64,000 bases of DNA from DATKUK01 sp035530655. Lineage in GTDB: Bacteria; Planctomycetota; Phycisphaerae; UBA1845; DATKUK01. Position numbers and translations under genes: made by a program. The notes beneath the pieces were generated by a model that had not been told where the DNA came from, made no database searches, and worked only from the letters and a program-made list of their open reading frames with translations. How positions within the stretch are numbered: position 1 is the first letter of the stretch; each line of letters starts with the position of its first letter. Of the stretch, positions 24,990-33,664 are shown piece after piece. The stretch lies in assembly GCA_035530655.1 (NCBI GenBank), contig DATKUK010000093.1, positions 1 to 64,000 on the forward strand, written 5' to 3'.

Positions 24990-26471
24990 TCAGGTTCGAC
25001 GCCACACCGTTCCGCCGGGCTTGTCCTCCAACGCAACGCCCGCCTGAACCAGCTCGTCTCGGATTCGGTCAGCCAGCTCGAAGTTTTTCACCTTGCGAAG
25101 CTCCGCCCGGAGCCCGATCAGAACCTGCATCACGGCGTCCAGGCTCTGTCCGCCCCCAGCCTCGGCGTACTCGTCTTTCACCACCCCCAACACGTCGCCC
25201 CCCAGCCGCCGCAGCGCCTGATCCGCCGCAGCCAGCTCCGCCTGGTTGGCCCCCTCCGCGAGCAACTTGTTGCCCGTACGGACCAGCTCGAACACCGCCG
25301 CCAATCCGCCCGCCGTGTTGAAGTCGTCATCCATCGCCGCTTCGAAACGCTGCCTCACCTCGGCCAGCGCTTCGCTCGTCTTCGGACGCACTTCACCCGA
25401 CGGGGCCGACCCCATCGCCTCGCGAATCGCGATCACCGCATCGCGAATCCGCTGATAACCGCTCTCGGCAGCCACCAGCGCGTCGCGCGAAAAGTCCTGC
25501 GGGCTACGGTAATGACTCATCAGCACGAGCTGCCGCACGACCATCGGGTCGTACCCTTTGTCCAGCCGCTCGTGCTCGCCCGAAAAAAGCTGCTTGAGCG
25601 TAATAAAGTTGCCCAGGCTCTTGCCCATCTTTTGCCCGTCGACCGTCACCATGTTGTTGTGCAGCCAATACCGAACGAACGGACAGTCGTTGGCCGCCTC
25701 GGACTGGGCGATCTCACACTCGTGATGCGGAAACTGATTCTCCAGCCCCCCGCCGTGGATATCCACCGTCTTACCCAGGTACTTGCCGCTCATCACCGAG
25801 CACTCGAGGTGCCAACCCGGATAGCCCTGCCCCCACGGACTCACCCACTGCATGATGTGATCCGGCGCCGCGTTGCGCCACAGAAAAAAGTCGGCCGGAT
25901 GACGCTTGTCCTCGTCCACATCCACGCGGGCGCCCGCTTCCATCTGGTCCACCCGCCGACCGCTCAGCTTGCCGTATCCCTTGAACGTCGAAATATCGAA
26001 AAACACCTTGCCGCCGACCGCGTAGGCGTGACCGGTCTCGATCAGCTTCGCGATCATCTCGATCTGCTCGGGAATGTGGCCGCTGGCGCGCGGCGAGATG
26101 TCCGGACGAACCACGTTCATCGCGTCCATGTCGTCGAAATAGCTCTTGGTGAACAACTCCACCAGCGCCATCGGGTGCAAACCGCGGGCCCGCGCCTCGG
26201 CGTCGATCTTGTCCTCGCCCTCGTCGGCCATCCCCGCCGTGTCTTCGGTCAAGTGCCCCACGTCGGTGATGTTCTGCACGTACAGCACGTCGTAACCGCG
26301 ATACCGCAGATACCGCAGGATCACGTCGAAGCTGACGTAGCTCTTGGCGTGACCCAAATGCGGGTGCCCATACACCGTTGGCCCGCACACGTACATGCCT
26401 ACCCGAGGTGGGTTAATCGGCTCGAACGCTTCCTTCCGCCCGCCAAGCGTGTTGTATACCTGCACCGCCAT
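24990..26471 (-). CDS. cysS: Cysteine-tRNA ligase
   Basis: 493 residues from ATG 26471. Class I synthetase: YVCGPTVYGHPHLGHAKSYV contains the first zinc Cys and the HxGH-type signature; KMGKSLGN is the KMSKS loop; the middle zinc site has GWHLECSVMS and FPHHECEIAQSE. The DALR-like anticodon-binding domain follows, and the KNFELADRIRDEL end is typical. It charges tRNA-Cys. It sits 31 bases after ispF, a pairing seen in other bacteria too. Confidence 0.97.
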   Translation of the reverse strand: MAVQVYNTLGGRKEAFEPINPPRVGMYVCGPTVYGHPHLGHAKSYVSFDVILRYLRYRGYDVLYVQNITDVGHLTEDTAGMADEGEDKIDAEARARGLHPMALVELFTKSYFDDMDAMNVVRPDISPRASGHIPEQIEMIAKLIETGHAYAVGGKVFFDISTFKGYGKLSGRRVDQMEAGARVDVDEDKRHPADFFLWRNAAPDHIMQWVSPWGQGYPGWHLECSVMSGKYLGKTVDIHGGGLENQFPHHECEIAQSEAANDCPFVRYWLHNNMVTVDGQKMGKSLGNFITLKQLFSGEHERLDKGYDPMVVRQLVLMSHYRSPQDFSRDALVAAESGYQRIRDAVIAIREAMGSAPSGEVRPKTSEALAEVRQRFEAAMDDDFNTAGGLAAVFELVRTGNKLLAEGANQAELAAADQALRRLGGDVLGVVKDEYAEAGGGQSLDAVMQVLIGLRAELRKVKNFELADRIRDELVQAGVALEDKPGGTVWRRT

Positions 26472-26502
26472 CCACAAGCTCCTGATGCGTGCCCCGCCGG
26501 CC

Positions 26503-26994
26503 TCACAGACTCAACTTCGCCAACCCGACAACCGCCATCGCCGCCATCGCCTCGCCGCTGCCCACCGGGCCTGTGCCCTCGTCCGTCTTGGCCTTGACGT
26601 TCACCTGCCCTGACCCGACGCCCAACAGTTCCGCAATCCTGTCGCGCATCGCCTGCTTATAGGGCGACAGTTTGGGCCGTTCCGCTCGAATCGTCACGTC
26701 CGCGTTCACCACCCTCCAGCCGGCTCGCGCCGCCATGCCAGCCGCCTGCCTGGTCAACTCGCCGCTGTCGGCGTCCTTGTACGTCGGATCGGTGTCCGGG
26801 AAAGCCTCGCCGATATCGCCCAGCCCCGCCGCACCCAGCACCGCGTCGATCAACGCGTGCAGGGCTACGTCGGCATCGCTATGACCCACCAGGCCCTCGG
26901 GCCACTCGATCGCCACACCCGCCAGCACCAGCCGGCGCCCAGCCGCCAGGCGATGCAGATCGTAGCCCAGTCCGACCCGATCCACCTCCGCCAT
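26503..26994 (-). CDS. ispF: 2-C-methyl-D-erythritol 2,4-cyclodiphosphate synthase
   Basis: 163 residues, ATG 26994 with GGAGG upstream. GLGYDLHRL carries the Asp/His zinc ligands, VGHSDADVALHALIDAVLGA the cytidine-phosphate site and third ligand, DIGEAFPDTDPTYKDADS the substrate flap, and NVKAKTDEGTGPVGSGEA the C-terminal signature. It makes the cyclic diphosphate of the MEP isoprenoid route; ispE of the same pathway is at 53669-54520. Confidence 0.96.
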   Translation of the reverse strand: MAEVDRVGLGYDLHRLAAGRRLVLAGVAIEWPEGLVGHSDADVALHALIDAVLGAAGLGDIGEAFPDTDPTYKDADSGELTRQAAGMAARAGWRVVNADVTIRAERPKLSPYKQAMRDRIAELLGVGSGQVNVKAKTDEGTGPVGSGEAMAAMAVVGLAKLSL

Positions 26995-27115
26995 ACGTCC
27001 TCCGCCGACCTCGAACGTACATATCGCCCGCCGTTTGCGACGCGCGCCACCGTAGCATATCGTAACCCAAAATCAAGGCGATCGCCTTCTCGCCCTTCTG
27101 CACGGAGAACCGCCT

Positions 27116-28438
27116 GTGCGCGTCCTGGCCATCGACATCGGCTCCAGCACCATCAAAGTCGCCCTGCTGCACAAACGCCGAATCGTCTCGCCCGTCCTGT
27201 CGGCCCCCACGCCTGCAACCTACCACGGCGACCGCGCCGAGATCGACGCCACGCAACTTCTCGAACAACTCACGCAACTCGTCGCACAACTCGCTGCCGG
27301 CAAGCGCCGCGCCGACTGCATCGCCCATTGCTGTCTCTGCCCCGGCCTGGTTGGTCTCGATCGGCGAGGTCGACCCGTCACTGCGATTATCACCCACCAG
27401 GATCGTCGCAGTATCCCGCAGGCCCAATGGCTCCAGACGCGCCTGTCGCAGGCACAATGGCTTCGCATCGCCGGCAACCTGCCCTTTCCCGGCGGTATCA
27501 GTTGCACGTCCATCCTGTGGCTCAAGGAAAACGCGCCCGACACGTTCCGCCGCATCCATACCTTTGCGCACGTGTCCACACTCATCAGCGCGTTCATGAC
27601 CGGTAGGCGTGTCATCGATCCGTCAAACGCGTCGTTCACCGGCCTGTACGAGACGACCACGCTTGCGGGCTGGTCGGCCACCCTATGCCGCACCGCAGGT
27701 GTCGATCCGCGATGTCTGCCCGAAGTCTGCCCCGCCCACGCCGAAGCCGGTAGGCTCAGCGCCTCCGCGGCGCGGCGCATGCGCCTGCCCGCGGGACTGC
27801 CCGTGCTGGCCGGTATCACCGACACCAGCGCCGCCATCCTCGCCGCCGGCGCCGAAATCGGACAGCTTTCGCACTCGATCGGCACCACCAACGTCATGGC
27901 CGTGGTGACCGACAAGCCACATCCCCACGCCAAACGCCTCACCCGCGCCCTTGGCACGGGGCGCAAGTGGATGAGCGTCTGCACGCTCGCCGCCGGCGCC
28001 GCCACGTTCGACTGGCTCCATCGCAACCTGTTCGCCGATTGCTCGAGCCGCCGCTTCCACGAGCTGCTCAACCGACTCGCTGGAAACCCCATCGCCACAC
28101 AGGTCCGCTTCGAGCCCTACCTCGCCGGCGACCGCATGAGCGTCACCCAGCGTCAGGCCCGCATGACCCACCTCACGCTGGCCGCCACACGAGAGCAGAT
28201 CCTTCAAGCCGCGCTGCACGCCGTGGCCCGTCAGACCGCCCAAAGCCTCAAACGCCTGCGCCCGTTCGTCGATCCGGAAAGGCCCGTCATCGTCGTCGGC
28301 GGCGCCGCCCCGCTCGCCCGCGCCCTGCATGCCCTCTGGCCGGGAACCTGGCGCTTCCGCACCCTCAGAAACGCCACATTGATCGGCTTGGCCCGCCTGG
28401 CCGAGATGCAATCCGAGCCTTCCGCGCCGCCCGCCTGA
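27116..28438 (+). CDS. FGGY-family carbohydrate kinase
   Basis: 440 residues from GTG 27116 with GGAG eight bases before it. The ASKHA ATPase fold is clear: phosphate-1 loop VLAIDIGSSTIKVAL, a central sugar-side Asp region (LAGITDTSAAILAAG), phosphate-2 SIGTTNVMAVV, and the adenosine motif VIVVGGAAPLARAL. It is shorter than typical xylulokinases (about 500). The sugar is unknown; xylulose or gluconate are the usual options in the branch. It is followed by a convergent sugar isomerase/epimerase, which suggests a carbohydrate task. Confidence 0.8.
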   Translation: MRVLAIDIGSSTIKVALLHKRRIVSPVLSAPTPATYHGDRAEIDATQLLEQLTQLVAQLAAGKRRADCIAHCCLCPGLVGLDRRGRPVTAIITHQDRRSIPQAQWLQTRLSQAQWLRIAGNLPFPGGISCTSILWLKENAPDTFRRIHTFAHVSTLISAFMTGRRVIDPSNASFTGLYETTTLAGWSATLCRTAGVDPRCLPEVCPAHAEAGRLSASAARRMRLPAGLPVLAGITDTSAAILAAGAEIGQLSHSIGTTNVMAVVTDKPHPHAKRLTRALGTGRKWMSVCTLAAGAATFDWLHRNLFADCSSRRFHELLNRLAGNPIATQVRFEPYLAGDRMSVTQRQARMTHLTLAATREQILQAALHAVARQTAQSLKRLRPFVDPERPVIVVGGAAPLARALHALWPGTWRFRTLRNATLIGLARLAEMQSEPSAPPA

Positions 28439-28443
28439 GCCCC

Positions 28444-29289
28444 TCACCCCGGCGCTGACTCGCCTCCAAACCCTATTCCCAGCACATCCCTGGCGTAGCG
28501 TACGCTGCGCTCGACCCCTTTCCGCTCGTACCGCAGCGACCCAGCCACCGAACCGTGCGCGGCGAACGGCACCTCCAGTGTGATGTTCGTACCCGCCCGG
28601 GCATGCGTCCGGATCACCGCCAGCGCCCCAGCCAGGTCGGTCTCGCCTTCCCCCAGCGCCACCCCAACGTTGAAGGTTTTACCTCCGCTCCGAACCCGCT
28701 TGCGGTCACTGAAATGCGTCGCCACGATGTGCCGACCCACCATCCGACACGCCTCAACCGGGTCGTCGCCCACCGCCAGCGTGTTGCCCACGTCGAAGCA
28801 AACCCCCACCCGATCATGGCGCAGCTCGTGCATGATTTGCATCAGACCCTCGGCCCTGATGTCTCCGTGATTCTCAATGGCGATCGTTACCCCCGCCTGG
28901 TCAGCCGCGTCCACGCACTGCCCAAGCTCCGAGATGGCACGACTCAGCTTTGCCTGATGCGCCTTGGCGTCGCGCTCGAACTCACCTCCCACAAAGCACC
29001 GCATCACCTTGGCGCCCAGCCGACGGGCGAGCGCAAGATTCTCCTTCACCACGTCGGCCCGGATCGTACCCATGCTGTGCTCGATGTAGAGCCCGTGCTG
29101 CCCGACGAAGTCGGCGACCTTGTCGACCGCGTCGGTCGGCAAGTGGAACGGATCGATCTGCACCCCCTCCAATCCCAGTCGAACGGCCTCGTCCAGAAAC
29201 CACCACACGTCCGCCGGATCGGGGTTCTCGAAGTCCGAGTGCTTTCCGAAGTGCAAATGATACATGTAGCTGTCGATGCCCAACCTCAT
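28444..29289 (-). CDS. Sugar phosphate isomerase/epimerase, xylose-isomerase-like TIM barrel
   Basis: 281 residues, ATG 29289 with GGGAG eight bases upstream. AP_endonuc_2 fold: MRLGIDSYMYHL start, LEGVQIDPFHLP, GVTIAIENHGD with a metal-binding Glu, RVGVCFDVGNTL with Asp, HIVATHFSD with His/Asp and a late metal ligand in TNITLEVPF. No signal peptide. Planctomycetes hold many paralogues whose substrates are unknown. Confidence 0.8.
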   Translation of the reverse strand: MRLGIDSYMYHLHFGKHSDFENPDPADVWWFLDEAVRLGLEGVQIDPFHLPTDAVDKVADFVGQHGLYIEHSMGTIRADVVKENLALARRLGAKVMRCFVGGEFERDAKAHQAKLSRAISELGQCVDAADQAGVTIAIENHGDIRAEGLMQIMHELRHDRVGVCFDVGNTLAVGDDPVEACRMVGRHIVATHFSDRKRVRSGGKTFNVGVALGEGETDLAGALAVIRTHARAGTNITLEVPFAAHGSVAGSLRYERKGVERSVRYARDVLGIGFGGESAPG

Positions 29290-29474
29290 CGTCGAATCTC
29301 CCGCACATGTTGATCCCCGCGCCGACGTGCCGCTGATTCTCCCTCATTACGACACCATCCATGTCGACAGACGCCGGTGTGGCACCGCTACGGATACACT
29401 ACCGGGGATTACATGTGGGCGACAGCGAGATCGAGAGCGGTGGTCCACCAACCACCCGTCTGCATCCGTAAGCC

Positions 29475-30242
29475 CTACGGACAGAGCAGGCGGTCGGGCG
29501 GGATGGCCAACTCTTTGATGACGTGCGTGGCCCAATCAAGGTCGCCCACATCGTCGGGCTTGTGGGCATCGGAGCCGGTGGCGAAGGTGCAGCCGGCGTC
29601 CAGGCATATCCGCAGCAGATTGGGCCGAGGCAGCCGGCAGTGGTTGTTGATCTCGATCGCGGTGCCGGTCCTGGCGGCTTCGACGGCGATCTGCCGCATG
29701 TATAGCGCGGGATAGTCTTCCGGCTCGTCGAGGAATTTGCGCGGCTGTTTGGTGGCGCCGAGGGCGTAGCCGATGTGAGCGATGACGTCGACCTGGGGGT
29801 TTCGCACCGCGCCGACGGTCATCTTCATGGAAAGCGGCACGACCCGTTGAGCGGTGTAGTCGTCCACAACGGGCTTCTGCCCATCGTAGTGAATGGTGGG
29901 GAACCAGTGGACAGCCGCGATCACCAGGTCGCACTGCTCGATGAACAGGTCGGGAGCGGCCAGATTGCCGGCCAAGTCGATGATCTCGATCTCGGCCCCG
30001 ACCAGGACACGCAGGCCGAACGCCTCGGCAGCCGAGGTGGCTTCATCCTTCATGCGTTTTAACGTTTCGAGGCTGTCGTGCCAGACGTGCCCGGGCAACT
30101 CGGGGCAGTGATTGGTGATCGCCAGCGTGGTGACGCCTTTGCGGGCCGCTGCCTCGGCGGCCTGCGCGATGGTGCCCGAACCGTCAGAGGAGTGTTCGGT
30201 GTGCGTGTGCAGGTCGCAGATGGGATGAGGGTTCTCGGTCAT
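29475..30242 (-). CDS. PHP-domain metal-dependent hydrolase
   Basis: 255 residues from ATG 30242. Polymerase/histidinol-phosphatase fold: first metal motif CDLHTHTEHSSDG, ITNHCPEL with the second His, VGAEIEIIDLAG with metal Glu, VIAAVHWF, VIAHIGYALG and a final TGSDAHKPDDVG with Asp/His. It most resembles the YcdX/histidinol-phosphatase group, so a phosphoesterase is likely. It ends after the REC-XRE regulator gene in the same orientation, 25 bases apart, so both may share a transcript. Confidence 0.8.
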   Translation of the reverse strand: MTENPHPICDLHTHTEHSSDGSGTIAQAAEAAARKGVTTLAITNHCPELPGHVWHDSLETLKRMKDEATSAAEAFGLRVLVGAEIEIIDLAGNLAAPDLFIEQCDLVIAAVHWFPTIHYDGQKPVVDDYTAQRVVPLSMKMTVGAVRNPQVDVIAHIGYALGATKQPRKFLDEPEDYPALYMRQIAVEAARTGTAIEINNHCRLPRPNLLRICLDAGCTFATGSDAHKPDDVGDLDWATHVIKELAIPPDRLLCP

Positions 30243-30267
30243 GCGGTAGCCGGTGGAAAGCGATGGG

Positions 30268-30876
30268 CTACAGATCTTCCAGCAGTTTGCTGAGGCGAAT
30301 GCCCAAAGCCGAGCTGACGCGCGCCAGGGTCCACATCGAAGCGGCGCTCTTGCCCAACTCCACCTGGGACAACTGAGAGGCGGTGATGCCGGCCCGCTCG
30401 GCAAGCTGTTGAAGGGTCATGCGACGCTGCTGTCGACGGTCGCGGATGCGGTGGCCGACCAGGCCGATCAAGTCCTCCTCGCTGGAGTGGACCAGACCCA
30501 TCTCGGCAGAGAGGCGCCCAACGGCGTCAAGGAGTTGCTGTTCCGTGAAGGGCTTAGTGATGTAGTCGCGGCCGCCGGCTCGCATCGCCTCTGCCGCGGT
30601 GGCCACGTTGGGGTAGGCCGTCATCATGATCACACCCATGTTGCTGTCGGCCTGGCGGAGCTGGCAGAGCAGATCGGTTCCACTGACGTGGGGCATCTTG
30701 ACGTCGAGCAATACGATGTGGCAAGCGCTTCGTTTGCAGGCTCTTAGGGCGGATTCAGCGGTGAGGCACGTCTTCACCTCATAGCCGCTGCCCTCCAGAA
30801 TCATGCGCACGGTGTCACAGACGCTCTGGTCGTCATCGACCACCATCACCCGAATGCCTGGCCCCGTTTTGTTCAA
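30268..30876 (-). CDS. Response regulator fused to XRE-type helix-turn-helix
   Basis: 202 residues from TTG 30876 (ATG 30846 possible). Receiver domain: VMVVDDDQSV acidic pocket, phospho-Asp in VLLDVKMPHVSG, Thr/Ser and Lys in MMTAYP and ITKPFTE. The C-terminal 65 residues are a Cro/CI-type HTH: IRDRRQQRRMTLQQLAERAG then QLSQVELGKSAASMWTLARV. Receiver domains are usually tied to winged-helix, Fis or LuxR outputs; XRE is rare. No kinase gene is near. Confidence 0.85.
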   Translation of the reverse strand: MNKTGPGIRVMVVDDDQSVCDTVRMILEGSGYEVKTCLTAESALRACKRSACHIVLLDVKMPHVSGTDLLCQLRQADSNMGVIMMTAYPNVATAAEAMRAGGRDYITKPFTEQQLLDAVGRLSAEMGLVHSSEEDLIGLVGHRIRDRRQQRRMTLQQLAERAGITASQLSQVELGKSAASMWTLARVSSALGIRLSKLLEDL

Positions 30877-31027
30877 ACCAGGAAACCACCTCTATCTTTA
30901 GACGACTCGCACATGCCCAAGCGACCGGCAACGCCGCGACCCAGATGCGTCGCCTACCATTACCGCTTCCACTATACTTGTTGTGCGACTCGCAGACAAT
31001 CCGCGGCATATTAGGGTCTGTCGGATT

Positions 31028-31501
31028 ATGGGACGTCGAAGGGTTCGTCATCACCTAGCTGTGATTCGCAGACACTACTTGGCGATGATCGTAAGCGGAC
31101 AGAAGCGAATCGAATGCCGGATCCTCCGGCGGCGTTTGGCGCCGTTGGGGGCGGTCGACCCGGGAGACCGGATTTGGTTTAAACAGCGTTGTGGCCCGGT
31201 CTTAGCAACGGCGAAGGTGGCACGGGTTCGGTGGCAGACACTCCACGATTGCCGGCAATTCGAGTCGATCCGGCGGCGTTACGGCAAGCGGATCTGCGCC
31301 GAGCCGGGGTTCTGGCCGGCCGAAGACGGCATGTGGCACGTCGGTCTCATCTGGCTGACAGACGTGGAGGCGTGCGGACCGGTTTGGATCGAAAAGAGCG
31401 ACCGACGCGCCTGGGTGGTGTTACCGGGGGCGCCAAAGTCAGCTAGGATGGCGAAACCGCTCAGGGCACTGAGAGCTACTCGGCAGGAGGCCGCCCAATG
31501 A
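31028..31501 (+). CDS. ASCH-domain protein
   Basis: 157 residues from ATG 31028 (GTG 30983 possible). The ASCH/PUA-like core is HHLAVIRRHYLAMIVSGQKR with IECRI, then DRIWFKQRCGPVLATAKV. Such domains bind RNA or modified nucleosides. Many Arg residues support nucleic-acid contact. Its TGA overlaps the nif3-like ATG (ATGA), so the two are co-translated. Confidence 0.7.
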   Translation: MGRRRVRHHLAVIRRHYLAMIVSGQKRIECRILRRRLAPLGAVDPGDRIWFKQRCGPVLATAKVARVRWQTLHDCRQFESIRRRYGKRICAEPGFWPAEDGMWHVGLIWLTDVEACGPVWIEKSDRRAWVVLPGAPKSARMAKPLRALRATRQEAAQ

Positions 31502-32631
31502 ACCCGGGACGGCGAACAAGACGTACGGTAGAGCAGGTCAGGTCGGCTTTGGACGAGATCGCGCCGCCACAGCTCGCCCAGGGGTGGGACAATGTGGGGC
31601 TGCTGGCGGGAGATCCGAAGGCGGCATGCACGGGCGTGGTTCTGTGTATCGACCTGACCGAAACGGTGCTGGCCGAGACGCAGCGTCGCAACGTGAACCT
31701 GATCGCCGCATATCATCCGCCGATCTTCAAGCCCATCTCGCACCTGGTGGCCCATCGCGACGAGCAGGAGAGTGTCGTGTTCGGCGCCATCGCCCGCGGC
31801 ATCGCGGTGTATGCCATGCACACAGCCCTGGACGCCGCCGAGGGCGGAGCAAACGACGTGTTGGCTGGGCTATGTGGCATGGTGGAAGCCAAACCGTTTG
31901 CCCCAGCCGCGTTGGAGCGGGATCGGCGCAAGGTCGTCGTGTTTGTGCCGGCCGAGCACGTGGACGCAGTGGCTCACGCGGCCTTTCGGGCGGGCGGTGG
32001 CCTGATTGGCGAGTACCGCTGCTGCAGCTTCCGCAGCCAGGGCGAGGGGACGTTTCTCGGCGGTGAGGGGGCCCATCCGACGGTAGGGCGGGTTGGACGT
32101 CTGGAGCGCGTCGGCGAGGTGCGGCTGGAGTTCGTTGTTGCCGCCGACCGTGTCACGGTAGCCGTAGAGGCCGTGCGGGCCCGCCATCCCTATGAGGAGC
32201 CCGCCATCGATGTGTACCCGCTCGAGCCTCTGGCCCGACCTGTGGGGATGGGACGGGCAGGCAGGCTCACCCAGCCCACCTCACTGAAGGACTTGGCGAA
32301 GAGGCTTGCCCAGGCTACCGGGGCCGAGACGGTGCAGATTGTGGGCCGGCCGAACCGCAAGGTCGGCAGCGTGGCGGTCTGTGTCGGCGCGGCGGGCCGT
32401 CTACCTCTGGAAAGCGAGGCGGCCCGTTGCTGCGATGTCGTCGTGACGGGCGAGATCCGGCATCACGATGCGTTGGCCATACAGAGGGCCGGCATGGCGG
32501 CGATTGCGCTGGGGCACTGGGCCAGCGAGCGGCCCGCACTCGCGTCGGTGAGCAGACGACTACGAGGGCGACTACCGGCTCTGCCGGTCCATATCAGCCG
32601 GGCTGACCGCTGCCCCTTCCGCCAGCCGTAG
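31498..32631 (+). CDS. Nif3-like dinuclear metal centre protein (YqfO/YbgI family)
   Basis: 377 residues, ATG 31498 with AGGAGG seven bases upstream. The Nif3 signatures are WDNVGLLAGD, AYHPPIFKP with metal His, YAMHTALDAAEGGANDVLA, a middle PII-like insertion domain (VFVPAEHVDAVAHAAFRAGG) and a C-terminal VVVTGEIRHHDAL with metal ligands. The long form with the insertion is the YqfO type. Its role is unsettled; relatives are annotated as GTP cyclohydrolase 1 type 2. Confidence 0.88.
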   Translation: MNPGRRTRRTVEQVRSALDEIAPPQLAQGWDNVGLLAGDPKAACTGVVLCIDLTETVLAETQRRNVNLIAAYHPPIFKPISHLVAHRDEQESVVFGAIARGIAVYAMHTALDAAEGGANDVLAGLCGMVEAKPFAPAALERDRRKVVVFVPAEHVDAVAHAAFRAGGGLIGEYRCCSFRSQGEGTFLGGEGAHPTVGRVGRLERVGEVRLEFVVAADRVTVAVEAVRARHPYEEPAIDVYPLEPLARPVGMGRAGRLTQPTSLKDLAKRLAQATGAETVQIVGRPNRKVGSVAVCVGAAGRLPLESEAARCCDVVVTGEIRHHDALAIQRAGMAAIALGHWASERPALASVSRRLRGRLPALPVHISRADRCPFRQP

Positions 32632-32642
32632 ACAGTTGAGGT

Positions 32643-33554
32643 CTAATCGGGGGCCGGGCTTGCCGGTGCGGTCGTGGGTGGCGACGATCCGACGGCGCCG
32701 CTGACGACCGAGCCGGTCCAGACATCCTCCAGACCGACCGAGGCCCCGTCGTCGCTGGCGCTGAGTTCGACGCGAATCGGCGTGTTGCGACCTGTGAGCG
32801 TACCGGGCGGCAACGTGAGGGGCTCGATGCCTGCCCCGCGCTGATTGATGACCAAGACCTGACCGGGATCAATCTGCAGGAAGTGGTCCTTACCCGGGGG
32901 GCGAATGCGGGCCCGCTTCAACCACTTGTAGAGACTCAGGGGCAGGGGCTTGCCGGTGGCATCAACCAGACGAAGGCGGGTCTGGTACGGATGTGTTCCG
33001 AGCCGAACGGGCTTCTCGGAGACGTTCTCCACGGCGAACAACAGCAGCTCGGGCTGCCCCTCTTCATGTGGGGCGCAAGCCGACCAAGCCGCGCAGGCCT
33101 GTAGCCCGTCGTTCGGCTGCCCGCAGGACAGGTTTCTGTCGAGGTATTCGAGCGTCCGCTCGACGTCGAGCCGCCGTTCGGGGCTGAGACGCTCAGCTTC
33201 GAGGTCTGCGCGGTACAGATCGGTCCCGGGTTCCTTGCGGAGCAGCCACAATCGCTCCTGTCCGAGCAACTCCTTGATGAGGTGATGGCCGGCGTCGCCT
33301 GCCTCGGCGACGACCGCTCGGACGGTAGTCCACTGTGAGGGGCACTTGACCCCAGCGGTCAGGGTCAGTTCGGCGGTGAGGTACTCGGCGGGCCGTCCAC
33401 GGTCCGAGAGCAGCGTGACCGACTCCAACTGCTTGGTGAGGCTGCCCAAGCCGATCACGTCGGCCTGCAGGACGAGCAGATCCAACGCCGGCGAAGCTGG
33501 CGGGACCGCAGCAGCACACAGAGCGACGGACAGAGATAGTGCGGCGGCAAACAT
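32643..33554 (-). CDS. Secreted protein of unknown function
   Basis: 303 residues, ATG 33554 behind GAGGGAGAG. The start MFAAALSLSVALCAAAVPPA is a signal peptide with an Ala-rich cleavage zone. The mature part has two pieces: about 25-140 (LQADVIGLGSLTKQL, a recurring planctomycete theme for a conduct-of-metal or redox secreted domain that I cannot name) and an Ig-like C-terminal half (LLLFAVENVSEKPVRLGTHP), ending in a low-complexity Ser/Pro/Thr tail. No catalytic motif is seen. Confidence 0.6.
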   Translation of the reverse strand: MFAAALSLSVALCAAAVPPASPALDLLVLQADVIGLGSLTKQLESVTLLSDRGRPAEYLTAELTLTAGVKCPSQWTTVRAVVAEAGDAGHHLIKELLGQERLWLLRKEPGTDLYRADLEAERLSPERRLDVERTLEYLDRNLSCGQPNDGLQACAAWSACAPHEEGQPELLLFAVENVSEKPVRLGTHPYQTRLRLVDATGKPLPLSLYKWLKRARIRPPGKDHFLQIDPGQVLVINQRGAGIEPLTLPPGTLTGRNTPIRVELSASDDGASVGLEDVWTGSVVSGAVGSSPPTTAPASPAPD

Positions 33555-33664
33555 GGTTTGACTCTCCCTCGCGAGGTCGGGGTTTGCCGGGCATTATACC
33601 CGCTGAGGCGAGGGCGTGTCGGGCGGGTTGACCAAGCCAAAGCGGGCAGATAGGTTCGGTCGGC

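Noticed and set aside
24951..26597. Open frame of about 548 codons on the plus strand
   Set aside because: Antisense to cysS; Arg/His/Pro-rich shadow.
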